Below, in pieces: positions 30,208 to 38,129 of a stretch of DNA of 38,129 bases. Below the pieces are notes generated by a model. It saw nothing but the letters and a program-made list of their open reading frames with translations. It was not told where the DNA came from and made no database searches. Numbering within the stretch: position 1 is the first letter of the stretch; each line of letters starts with the position of its first letter. This stretch comes from Planctomycetota bacterium (GTDB lineage: Bacteria > Planctomycetota > Phycisphaerae > WQYP01), in contig JAKBCC010000026.1 in assembly GCA_021808105.1 (NCBI GenBank), positions 1 through 38,129 on the forward strand, given 5' to 3'. The position numbers and the translations under genes are program-made.

Positions 30208-33200
30208 ATGAAACTGCTATCGCTGGAACTATCAGGATTTAAATCTTTCGCCGATACCACGATCCTTAAATTTGATGACGGCATAACCGGAATCGTCGGT
30301 CCCAACGGCTGCGGTAAATCCAATGTCATGGATGCCGTCAAATGGGTGCTGGGGGAAATGTCCGCGAAAAGTCTACGCGGCGAAGCCATGCTGGATGTCA
30401 TTTTTAACGGTTCATCCACGCGCAAGCCCATGGGTATGGCCGAGGTTTCGCTGCTATTTAGCAATGAAGACCGACGCTTGCCCGTGGAAGACCCCGAAGT
30501 AAAAATCACCCGGCGGCTTTATCGGGACGCCACATCGGAATATCTTGTCAATAACCGCACGGTTCGCCTTAAGGATATTCGGGAGATGTTTCTGGATACC
30601 GGCATCGGAGTGGATGCGTATTCCTTAATTGAACAGGGGAAAATTTCCGTCCTGCTGGAATCCAATAATATTGACCGTCGTGAAATATTTGAAGAGGCCG
30701 CGGGCATATCGCGATTTAAAGCGCGCAAAAAAGAAACGCTGCGCCGCCTGGAACGCACGGATCAGAATCTGGCGCAAACTCAACTGGTGTTGCAGGAAGT
30801 GGAACGGCAACTGCGCAGCGTGAAAGTGCAGGCCGGACGAGCCAAAAGTTATCAGGAATATTCCACGCGCGTTGATGAATTGCGACGCATGCACAGTCTG
30901 CACGAATACGATCAACTGCATCGGCGGCTTTCCGAAGTCAGCAGTCAAAGAAGCGACGTGACCGATGCGCTGGCCGGGCAGAAACGCGAAATTGAGGAAT
31001 TCCGCCGGCGGCAACAGGATATGCAGTTGGAAATTGATGCATTGCAGGAAGCCGTGCGCGATGCGGAGCGAGAATTATCGGCTCTGGAAAGTCGGCGACA
31101 AACGGCTGTACAGCAGTCTCAATTTGCGAAGCAGCAGGGCCGCGAGCTTGCCGAACAACAGCAATCCATGACCCGGCGCGGCCAGGACGTGCAAAAGCGG
31201 CAGGAGGAATTGGCGGCTTTAATTCAACAGCGTCAAGGTGATGTAACAAAAATAGAACAATTACTGGAAGATCGCCAGCGTGAATTGGCACAAGCGCAAA
31301 ATATTCAGCAGACCGCGGCACGGGAAACAGCGGAGCTTAATCATAAACTGGAAGCGGAAAAATCCGGGGCTGTTGAACTCCTTCGGGAATCCGCACGGGT
31401 GCAAAGTCAGGTCAACGCCCTGCAGGTGCGCCTTGAGAATCTGGGCAAACAGGCGGAACGAATCGCCGGACAGAAAAGCCAGCTAACGTCGCGCGTGGAT
31501 GAACTGGCCCAGCAGGCCGAGGGACTCCAGCAGCAACGACAGGAATTGACTACACAGATTCAGGCCCTTCGATCACATATAGAGACAGTCCGCGGGCATC
31601 AGCAGGCCAATAATCAAAAGCTTTCGGACTTGCTGACCCAGTTGGGGAAAAAACGCGAAGCGCGCAGCGGCCTGCAGAGTCGGCAGGCGGTGCTGGAGGA
31701 TTTGCAACGCCGTCGCGAGGGCGTATCTGATGCGGTACGGGAAGTACTGAAAGTCCGGGATGCGGGTAAAGGATTCGCGTGCGTCAAGGCGATGGTAGGC
31801 GAATTATTTGAAGCGGATTTGGAAATTGCCCCGGTTGTGGAAGCAGCCCTTGGAGAGTTGCAAAACGCTTTGATTCTTGAAAAAACTTCTGATTTGCTTT
31901 CTGACAGTGAGGTCTGGAGTAAACAACCCGGTCGCATTACAACGATCTGTCTGGACTCCCTGCCCGGTTACCGGGAAGACGGGAGTTTGCGAATCCCGGA
32001 GAATTCCACCGCCGTGCGTTTAATTGATCTCGTGCGCTATGCCCCGGAATATAAGGCCGCAGCGTTGCACCTGCTGGGACGGACGATTTTAGTTGATACC
32101 CTGACGGAAGCAGTGAGTTTGCGCGCCTGCGGGGGCCGCAGTTATCGATTTGTCACGCGCCGGGGCGAAGTGGTGCAAAGCGACGGCCTGATGCAGCTCG
32201 GTGATCTGTCGCGCAAAGTTGGGGCCATTACCCGGCGGGGCGAGCTGAATCGCCTGGCGGAAGAGTTGCTGCGCGTTAGCGAAGAAATTAATGCGCTGGC
32301 CGAACAAAGCGGACAATGTGATCAGAATGGCAAAGCACTGGCGGCGGACCAGCAGAATCTGCGGGATCAGCTCCTGGCCCTTGAGACGCGCCACGCCCAG
32401 GCCAATGCGGCCTGGCAACAGAATCAACAGCTTGCTGATCGGACGAAAGGTGAAATTCCAATTTTAGAAGCGGAGGCTGCGGGAATCGCCCGCCAATCTG
32501 CGGACTGTTTGCAGCAACACGCCCTGTTAACCGCGCGGGCAGCGGAATTAGATGCCAAATCGCTGGCGGCTGAAACGCTCGTGAAGCAATTGGATCAGCA
32601 GGTGCTGCATAACCGGCAGGAATTGGCGCGGGTTGCCGAGCAGGCCACAGCCTTGCGTGTCGCGGTTGGACAGACGCAGGAACAGCGGGCATCACACGTG
32701 CGGGAGCTACTGGCCGCCCGGCAGAATCATCAGGAAACGCTGCGACAGGTCCAGAATATCAGTGAGGAAATTTCCGCGTTGGACCGGCGCATAAAGGAAA
32801 CCGAAGAAAGCGGCCGGCGGGCCGCCGAAACGGCTGCTGATCTGGAACAAAATTGCGGCCAGGCAAGAAATCTTGTCTCGGAAAGCAGCACGCGCCTGGC
32901 GGCAGTGCGGCAAGCCGCCGGCGAGGCCAATAATTCCATGATAGAAGTAACGCGCAGTGCTGATGAACTGGGGCGACAGGAACACGAATTATCCTTGGCG
33001 GAAAATGAAGTCAGCGTTCGACTGGAAACACTGGTCGAACGGGCGGGCGAAGAATTGCAGGTAAACCTGGTAGAAGCGCACAGCGGCTATCAGGAGCCGA
33101 CAGAGACCAACTGGGAGGCCATCACCGCTGAAATTTCGGACCTCAAAGGCCGGATGGCCCGACTGGGCAACGTGAATCTGGATGCGGTCAACGAATTGGC

Positions 33201-33819
33201 GGAATTGGAAAAGCGTCAGGAATTTCTATCCACGCAAATTGCCGACATCTTGGATGCTAAAAAGCAACTGGAGGAACTGATTGCCAAAATCAACGAAGAT
33301 TCCCGCCAGCGCTTTATTGATACCTTTGAAGCTGTACGCAAGGAATTCCATGAAATTTTCCGCAAGCTCTTTGGCGGTGGAAAAGCCGATATTATTCTTG
33401 AAACCCCTGAAGATGTGCTGGAATCAGGTATTGATATTATGGCCCGGCCGCCGGGAAAAGAATTGCAGTCCATTTCCCTGCTATCGGGTGGTGAAAAGGC
33501 CATGACGGCCATTGCGCTGGTATTGGCGGTATTTAAAAGCAAGCCATCGCCGTTCTGCGTACTTGATGAAGTGGATGCGCCGCTGGATGAGGCGAATACC
33601 GGGCGATTCGCGGCAATTATCCAGGAATTCCTGGCCCACAGTCAATTCATCGTCATTACCCACAACAAGCGCATGATGGCCACCGCCAATTTGCTGTATG
33701 GGATTACCATGCAGGAGCAGGGCGTAAGCAAACGGGTGGCGGTGCGGTTTGACGGTAAGCCTCAGTTGGACCGCCCCGCCGCTGAACCTGTGGCGGCCGG
33801 CGCTTCGGAAGCGGCGTGA
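30208..33819 (+). CDS. smc: Chromosome segregation ATPase SMC
   Basis: The 1203-residue protein has the full SMC layout: Walker A GPNGCGKSN (residues 31-39), two long coiled coils rich in Gln, Glu and Ala, a hinge (about 510-690, from VLKVRDAGKGF to SRKVGAITRRGEL), the ABC signature LLSGGEKAM (near 1093) and Walker B PFCVLDEVDAPLDEAN (near 1115). It organises and separates chromosomes. Start 30208 has GGAGG 10 nt upstream and fits the usual MKLLSLELSGFKSF opening; an upstream in-frame start at 30145 adds residues not seen in the family. It is followed directly by coaE. Confidence 0.98.
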   Translation: MKLLSLELSGFKSFADTTILKFDDGITGIVGPNGCGKSNVMDAVKWVLGEMSAKSLRGEAMLDVIFNGSSTRKPMGMAEVSLLFSNEDRRLPVEDPEVKITRRLYRDATSEYLVNNRTVRLKDIREMFLDTGIGVDAYSLIEQGKISVLLESNNIDRREIFEEAAGISRFKARKKETLRRLERTDQNLAQTQLVLQEVERQLRSVKVQAGRAKSYQEYSTRVDELRRMHSLHEYDQLHRRLSEVSSQRSDVTDALAGQKREIEEFRRRQQDMQLEIDALQEAVRDAERELSALESRRQTAVQQSQFAKQQGRELAEQQQSMTRRGQDVQKRQEELAALIQQRQGDVTKIEQLLEDRQRELAQAQNIQQTAARETAELNHKLEAEKSGAVELLRESARVQSQVNALQVRLENLGKQAERIAGQKSQLTSRVDELAQQAEGLQQQRQELTTQIQALRSHIETVRGHQQANNQKLSDLLTQLGKKREARSGLQSRQAVLEDLQRRREGVSDAVREVLKVRDAGKGFACVKAMVGELFEADLEIAPVVEAALGELQNALILEKTSDLLSDSEVWSKQPGRITTICLDSLPGYREDGSLRIPENSTAVRLIDLVRYAPEYKAAALHLLGRTILVDTLTEAVSLRACGGRSYRFVTRRGEVVQSDGLMQLGDLSRKVGAITRRGELNRLAEELLRVSEEINALAEQSGQCDQNGKALAADQQNLRDQLLALETRHAQANAAWQQNQQLADRTKGEIPILEAEAAGIARQSADCLQQHALLTARAAELDAKSLAAETLVKQLDQQVLHNRQELARVAEQATALRVAVGQTQEQRASHVRELLAARQNHQETLRQVQNISEEISALDRRIKETEESGRRAAETAADLEQNCGQARNLVSESSTRLAAVRQAAGEANNSMIEVTRSADELGRQEHELSLAENEVSVRLETLVERAGEELQVNLVEAHSGYQEPTETNWEAITAEISDLKGRMARLGNVNLDAVNELAELEKRQEFLSTQIADILDAKKQLEELIAKINEDSRQRFIDTFEAVRKEFHEIFRKLFGGGKADIILETPEDVLESGIDIMARPPGKELQSISLLSGGEKAMTAIALVLAVFKSKPSPFCVLDEVDAPLDEANTGRFAAIIQEFLAHSQFIVITHNKRMMATANLLYGITMQEQGVSKRVAVRFDGKPQLDRPAAEPVAAGASEAA

Positions 33820-33833
33820 AACGGAAGGTGGAC

Positions 33834-34496
33834 ATGGTAGAGACATCCGACGCGCGAAATGCTCCGGCGAAGTATCCCAAACCGATTATCGGCATCGTTG
33901 GGGGCATCGGTGCGGGTAAAAGTTCGGTGGCCCATGAACTGGAAAAAGCGGGATGTGTGGTTATTGATAGTGACCGCCTGGCGCATCAGGCATTAGATGA
34001 ACCGGCCATACGTTCAGAACTGACAAAATGGTACGGTCCGGAAATTATTACACCAGCCGATAAAATTAACCGCCGAAAACTAGGGTCCCTTGTTTTCCGC
34101 AATTCTGAAGAAATTAAGCGGCTTAACTCGCTGGTCCACCCCCGCGTGGAACAACTGCGGCATGAAATTATGGAACTGGTGCGCGGTAAAGCTGCGGTTC
34201 CTGCGGTCGTGCTGGATTCACCGCTGTTATTGGAAAGTGGATTGTACCGCCAGTGCGATGCTATAATATTTTTAGATACTCCTGTGGGGATTCGGCGCAA
34301 ACGTGTGATGGAAAGCCGAGGTTGGGACTTCGCCGAAGTGGCTCGACGAGAAAATTTTCAGGCACCACTGGACAAAAAGAGAGAAATAGCGGATCATATT
34401 ATTTCCAACGGCGGGGAACCGGCGTTGCTGGGTAATCAAGTCCGCGAAGTTCTTACCACGGTTTTAGCGAGATTTGGGCGGATTTATAAAGGATAG
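33834..34496 (+). CDS. coaE: Dephospho-CoA kinase
   Basis: The protein of about 220 residues performs the last step of coenzyme A synthesis. It has Walker A IVGGIGAGKSSVAHEL (about 20-34), the DSDRLAHQAL motif, LVHPRVEQL, a substrate segment LDSPLLLESGLYRQCD and the lid arginines in RKRVMESRGWD. ATG 33834 has AAGGTGG upstream. An alternative GTG at 33816 would overlap the smc stop by 4 nt. In either case the gene is co-transcribed with smc, an unusual pairing. Confidence 0.95.
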   Translation: MVETSDARNAPAKYPKPIIGIVGGIGAGKSSVAHELEKAGCVVIDSDRLAHQALDEPAIRSELTKWYGPEIITPADKINRRKLGSLVFRNSEEIKRLNSLVHPRVEQLRHEIMELVRGKAAVPAVVLDSPLLLESGLYRQCDAIIFLDTPVGIRRKRVMESRGWDFAEVARRENFQAPLDKKREIADHIISNGGEPALLGNQVREVLTTVLARFGRIYKG

Positions 34497-34627
34497 TGTT
34501 CGTCAGTAGCACCTTTTGGTGATTGGATTTATCGCCGGACGGTGCGGCAAGGGTGGAGTAAAAGAGCGGTCCTTCCTGTAGTTTTCCTCGAAGATGGCCG
34601 ATAAGATAATTAAAGGTACAGCACCCT

Positions 34628-34787
34628 GTTCGGGTTACTCCCGCAGCACGAACCCGAACGCCCCTAAGTAACCTGGAATACAACGGTGTCAGCCGGACCG
34701 TTAGACGTAATTTCGGCTTTATCGTAACGACTCAGTGCGGCATGTCACATCAGGGATTAGCAGCAGTTTAAGCCTCGCTCCCTGATG
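34628..34787 (+). promoter_or_regulatory. Structured leader of rho with two hairpins
   Basis: The 343-nt gap between coaE and rho holds no gene. GTTCGGGTT (34628-34636) pairs with AACCCGAAC (34651-34659), and CATCAGGGA (34748-34756) pairs with TCCCTGATG (34779-34787); both are perfect 9-bp stems. A long structured leader before rho fits autoregulation, which is known for Rho in several bacteria. Neither stem has a T-run. Confidence 0.5.
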
Positions 34788-34839
34788 AGCGGAATAGTCC
34801 GCGGCAAACATACCTTGAAATTTACTAAGGAGAATAATT

Positions 34840-36477
34840 ATGGCAAGAACAACCAAGAGTAAGAAGACGGCAGCAGCCGCAGCGGCGGCCGCGGCTGTCG
34901 CGGTGGAAGAAGAACCACAGCAAAAATCCATGAACGGCGAAGCTCAAAGCCCTTTGCTGGACAACCTGCCAACGGAAACCGTCGCAGAGGCACCGACGGA
35001 AAATGGCGAAGCGCCCCCATCCACAGAGACCGGCGAAGTCGTTGCCTCCGCCGAACCCGCCAAGCCCCAGGGGGATGTCAACGGAAATCAACAACCCGCA
35101 GCGTCCGTGGACGGTGCGACCATGATCGGCTCGGCCATGGTGGGTATGGGCGGTGGAATCAGTGATGATGATGACGTTTACGATGATGAGACACATCAGA
35201 AATATGAACAGGTTAAACGCAGCGAATTGCACCTCATTGATCTGCAGAAAATGACGGTCAACGACCTGCACGAAATTTGCAAGAAAGAGGGAATTGACGA
35301 ATACATCGGCCTGAAAAAACAGGAACTGGTTTTTAAGGTGCTTAAGAAGCGCATTACAGATAACGGCCTGATGGTCGGCGAAGGCGTTTTGGAAATTCTC
35401 CCGGACGGCTTTGGGTTCCTGCGCTCGCCGGAATATAACTACATTCCCTGTCCGGATGACATTTACGTTTCCCCCTCCCAGATTCGCCGCTTTGGCCTGC
35501 GGACAGGAAATATTATCACCGGTCAGATTCGCCCGCCGAAGGAATCAGAACGGTACTTCGCACTTTTACGTGTGGAGGCCATTAATTTTGAAGATCCCAA
35601 CATGCTCACCGAAAAGGTGAACTTTGAAGATCTTACCCCGCTGCATCCCAACAAGCGCTTCTTCCTGGAGACCACTCCTGAAGAAATCAATATGCGTATT
35701 GTGGATATTGTCACACCCATTGGCAAAGGTCAGCGCATGCTGATCGTGGCACCGCCGCGCACCGGAAAAACCGTGCTGCTGCAGAAAATTGCTAACGCCA
35801 TTTCCACCAATCATCCGGAAGTTTATCTGATCATTCTGCTCATTGACGAGCGTCCGGAAGAAGTAACGGAAATGCAACGGGCCACCAAGGCAGAAGTAGT
35901 CAGCTCCACCTTTGACGAACCGGCCAGCCGGCATGTCAGCGTGGCGGAAATGGTCATTGAAAAGGCCAAACGCCTTGTAGAATATGGCCGGGACGTGGTG
36001 ATTCTGCTGGATTCGATTACCCGTCTGGCACGGGCTTACAACACCGAAGTCCCGCACTCCGGCAAGATTCTTACCGGCGGCGTGGACGCCAACGCCCTAC
36101 AGAAGCCCAAGCGCTTCTTCGGTGCGGCCCGCAATATTGAAGAAGGCGGCTCCCTGACCATCATTGGAACTGCCCTGGTAGAAACCGGCTCCAAGATGGA
36201 CGAAGTTATTTTTGAAGAATTCAAAGGAACCGGCAACAGCGAATTGCATCTGGATCGTCGCCTGGTAGAACGCCGCACCTATCCTGCCATCAATATCGGA
36301 GCCAGCGGCACCCGTAAGGAAGAATTGTTGCTGGATAAGCGGGAACTGGAACTGGTATATCGCCTGCGGAAAGTCCTGGCCGACATGAACGCCATCGAAG
36401 CCGTGGAACTGCTGAAAAATCGCCTGGAAAAGAAAAAAACCAACGGCGAGTTCCTGCTGACGATGAATCTGGATTAG
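34840..36477 (+). CDS. rho: Transcription termination factor Rho with long N-terminal extension
   Basis: The protein has 545 residues against about 420 in E. coli. Residues 1-115 are extra: a run of nine Ala (11-19), then Glu/Pro-rich and Asp-rich stretches ([10 protein letters not shown]). Next come the Rho N domain (about 127-175, [15 protein letters not shown]), the RNA-binding cold-shock-like domain with RNP motif GFGFLR (near 183) and the helicase core: Walker [13 protein letters not shown] (about 303), [30 protein letters not shown] and the R loop [14 protein letters not shown]. Long disordered N-terminal inserts are known in some high-GC and planctomycete Rho proteins. AAGGAG precedes the ATG. 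Confidence 0.98.
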   Translation: MARTTKSKKTAAAAAAAAAVAVEEEPQQKSMNGEAQSPLLDNLPTETVAEAPTENGEAPPSTETGEVVASAEPAKPQGDVNGNQQPAASVDGATMIGSAMVGMGGGISDDDDVYDDETHQKYEQVKRSELHLIDLQKMTVNDLHEICKKEGIDEYIGLKKQELVFKVLKKRITDNGLMVGEGVLEILPDGFGFLRSPEYNYIPCPDDIYVSPSQIRRFGLRTGNIITGQIRPPKESERYFALLRVEAINFEDPNMLTEKVNFEDLTPLHPNKRFFLETTPEEINMRIVDIVTPIGKGQRMLIVAPPRTGKTVLLQKIANAISTNHPEVYLIILLIDERPEEVTEMQRATKAEVVSSTFDEPASRHVSVAEMVIEKAKRLVEYGRDVVILLDSITRLARAYNTEVPHSGKILTGGVDANALQKPKRFFGAARNIEEGGSLTIIGTALVETGSKMDEVIFEEFKGTGNSELHLDRRLVERRTYPAINIGASGTRKEELLLDKRELELVYRLRKVLADMNAIEAVELLKNRLEKKKTNGEFLLTMNLD

Positions 36478-36536
36478 CCGTTACGCCGGCGCAATTGGTG
36501 CCGTGCGAGCCGCGTGGGACCGCAAATATTGTCCGG

Positions 36537-36720
36537 AACTGCGATTCGCATCGAACCATGACGCTGCCGCGTCGATACGGGTCATGGGTCGATTGGATAC
36601 CAACCTTGCCGTGTCGGGTGCGAGCTTTATCCGTGACTGCGTTTCGCATCCAACCATGACGCTGCCGCGTCAGGCTAATTTTTCTTTCCGTAACCGCGTG
36701 TCGCATCCGACCGTGATATG
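36537..36720 (+). repeat. Imperfect direct repeats with small hairpins behind rho
   Basis: Two 37-bp units (36537-36573 and 36635-36671) start ACTGCG, TTCGCATC and end ACCATGACGCTGCCGCGTC, differing at a few bases; a shorter third unit (36697-36720) has CGCGTGTCGCATCCGACCGTGA. Each full unit can fold TGACGC-TGCC-GCGTCA or its shorter version. After the second, GGCTAATTTTTC follows, so it may terminate rho transcription. The 358-bp gap between rho and the pyrophosphorylase gene holds nothing else. Confidence 0.6.
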
Positions 36721-36835
36721 TTCCGTTAGCTCAATGCGGGAGCGTTGAGTTGGACGCGGGGTGCGATTTAATTATACGTCTTTTTTCGACGGCACGATGG
36801 ACTTTTCGAAAAAGTGGTCGTGGAAAATGGCATAA

Positions 36836-38129
36836 TCACCCCAAATACACTGCGTCGCCGGGCTTTATTGCTGGAATTTTGGCGGCTTTGGCTTTTATGT
36901 CATCCGGATATAGCGCGAAGGATGCCGCGATTTCCAGGGTGCAGTCCGGCGTGCCATCGGGCTTGTGCGGGACGGTGACGCCGGCGGCTTGGAGCCAGCG
37001 GCTGTTGCGCAGGGTGGTGATTTGGCGGCAGGACGCGATGGAGTCAACGCCTTCGGCGTTTTTTATTGGCGCAAATTCATCAATCCGGTCGGTCTCATAG
37101 ACCATGCTGCCGGTAGCCAGAGGCAATGCGTCAAAAACGAAGGTTTCCATCTTGACGGCGTTGGGCTTTTCGGGCTTTATGGTTTTACCTGTGGACATAT
37201 CAACACATGACACTTTTTTCTCCGCGCGGTGATACGGCAACGCAAAGCCGCGGGCATTGAGGCGGTGTACGAAATCACAGCGAATGGCATGAAGGGCAAT
37301 GCTGCCGGCACGGAAGCGCAATTGTCCGTCCGCAGTGCGTTGTTCGGCCAAGGTCGCGGGCAGATCAGAATATTCAATGACCGTCATTTTTCCGTCCACC
37401 AGGCAGATATTACCAAGTTTTTCCGTGCTGGAAACTTTGGGTAGAATTTTACTGGACATGTCCGCATGTTCCATTTCATGCAGCCCCAGAAACAGCGGAT
37501 CAACACACCGCACGATGGGATTATCCACTTGAAAATAGCTGATCTGGGTAACGCCGCGCTTTTGCATATTGGCTAGCGCCCCACTTTTATGCAGTGCCAG
37601 CAATGATCCGCCATGACCATTAGGTGATAGCGCCAGCGTGCCGGGTGTTTCCAGAAGCACTTTTCCATCCAGACTCACCGCGGGCAGCATGTCCTGGGAG
37701 AAAAACATGACTTGCGATTCGGGCAGTCCAAAATAATTGTGTTTGGTCCAGAAATCTACCGTGGCATGATGGTTGGCAGTGCTGGTCATGAGATAAAACG
37801 GGATGGTGCAGCCGTAGCGCAATTCCATGGCCCGAAGATATTCGACAAAACATTGAAACAGCGGTTTGCTTTTAATGGGCGTAGCGGGAAATGTACCCTT
37901 GGGACCGTCCCAGCCCAGACGCGACCCCTGGCCGCCTGCAACCACAAACGCGGCCACCTGATTATTTTTTAGCAACTGTTCGCCGATGGTCTGCGCGTGG
38001 CGATATTTCTCGCGCGTCGCTGTATCAGAGGGCGTGTGTTCAAAAAAAGGTGCGGGTTCAATATTTTCCGGCAACTTCAGGGGTTCGGGGTTTAAGACCA
38101 CGGTTCGAATCAGTTCTGCCAGAAGCGGC
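36836..38129 (-). CDS. UDP-N-acetylglucosamine/UDP-sugar pyrophosphorylase, eukaryotic UAP1-like (5' end outside window)
   Basis: The frame is open to the right edge, so the start is missing; at least 430 residues are visible. The nucleotide-binding loop VVAGGQGSRLGWDGPKGTFP is near the N-terminus. It is followed by IPFYLMTSTANHHAT, TLALSPNGHGGSLLAL, YFQVDNPIVRCVDPLF and a sugar-binding SSKILPKVSSTEKLGNICLVDGK. This is the UDPGP fold of AGX/UAP1 enzymes, which make UDP-GlcNAc from the 1-phosphate and UTP, and not the bacterial GlmU type. It supplies precursors for wall or exopolysaccharide. A GTG at 38101 is probably an internal codon. Confidence 0.93.
   Translation of the reverse strand, partial: PLLAELIRTVVLNPEPLKLPENIEPAPFFEHTPSDTATREKYRHAQTIGEQLLKNNQVAAFVVAGGQGSRLGWDGPKGTFPATPIKSKPLFQCFVEYLRAMELRYGCTIPFYLMTSTANHHATVDFWTKHNYFGLPESQVMFFSQDMLPAVSLDGKVLLETPGTLALSPNGHGGSLLALHKSGALANMQKRGVTQISYFQVDNPIVRCVDPLFLGLHEMEHADMSSKILPKVSSTEKLGNICLVDGKMTVIEYSDLPATLAEQRTADGQLRFRAGSIALHAIRCDFVHRLNARGFALPYHRAEKKVSCVDMSTGKTIKPEKPNAVKMETFVFDALPLATGSMVYETDRIDEFAPIKNAEGVDSIASCRQITTLRNSRWLQAAGVTVPHKPDGTPDCTLEIAASFALYPDDIKAKAAKIPAIKPGDAVYLG

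Noticed and set aside
38094..38129. GGTTCGAATC resembles a tRNA T-loop
   Set aside because: It lies in the coding frame of the pyrophosphorylase gene, and no acceptor stem, D arm or anticodon arm can be formed around it.
1..38129. CRISPR arrays, tRNA or rRNA genes, phage genes
   Set aside because: No regularly spaced repeats of CRISPR type, no cloverleaf pattern and no phage or transposase motifs were seen on either strand.

Overview
The window looks like chromosomal DNA of a planctomycete, probably class Phycisphaerae or a close relative. This is inferred from the gene content: a PEP-CTERM surface protein, a prepilin-type protein with an H-X9-DG tail, a BON plus DUF1207 outer-membrane protein, a DUF4159 protein with terpene-cyclase-like repeats, a stand-alone MoxR ATPase, a Rho factor with a long acidic and alanine-rich N-terminus, and a eukaryotic-type UDP-sugar pyrophosphorylase. 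Most genes are housekeeping genes in short operons on both strands. Nothing suggests a phage, an integrated element or a CRISPR array, and I found no rRNA or tRNA gene.

Layout. 1-1660: the C-terminal end of an Rhs polymorphic toxin, followed by two small paralogous genes that are probably its immunity genes. 1660-2518: non-coding DNA with decayed repeats and the first copy of a long palindromic repeat. 2519-4117: a VOC protein, a MoxR ATPase and a coupled small ORF. 4134-6777 (minus): acetolactate synthase ilvB-ilvN. 6996-10179 (minus): ftsY and a large secreted protein of unknown function. 10334-15251: a compact lipid or aryl-polyene-like cluster with an LpxL-like acyltransferase, two hotdog dehydratases, an acyl carrier protein, a PlsC-like acyltransferase, an intact ketosynthase and a cysteine-less ketosynthase partner. 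15275-16520 (minus): a DAHP synthase preceded by an aromatic-rich leader peptide and an intrinsic terminator, which together look like a ribosome-mediated attenuator. 16600-16830: two more palindromic repeats. 16859-20733: a cbiX-type chelatase with a cysteine-rich tail, an HQxxH protein, nadA and the DUF1207 protein. 20781-23808 (minus): fabZ, a UvrC-like protein without a nuclease half, and a ThiO-like oxidase. 23998-26308: a cobalamin riboswitch in front of a PEP-CTERM gene and a translationally coupled pseudopilin gene, closed by a terminator. 26332-29963: a zinc-ribbon protein, a nucleoside phosphorylase-like protein and the DUF4159 protein. 30208-36477: smc, coaE and rho. 36836 to the right edge (minus): the UDP-sugar pyrophosphorylase, whose 5' end lies outside the window.

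The two most interesting regulatory units are the aromatic leader peptide and attenuator in front of the DAHP synthase, and the cobalamin riboswitch that appears to control a surface protein and pseudopilin pair instead of a recognised B12 gene. The second suggests an unrecognised cell-envelope system linked to vitamin B12. The chelatase upstream makes cobalamin or siroheme metabolism in this genome plausible. Database searches were not possible, so family names rest on motifs read from the translations.
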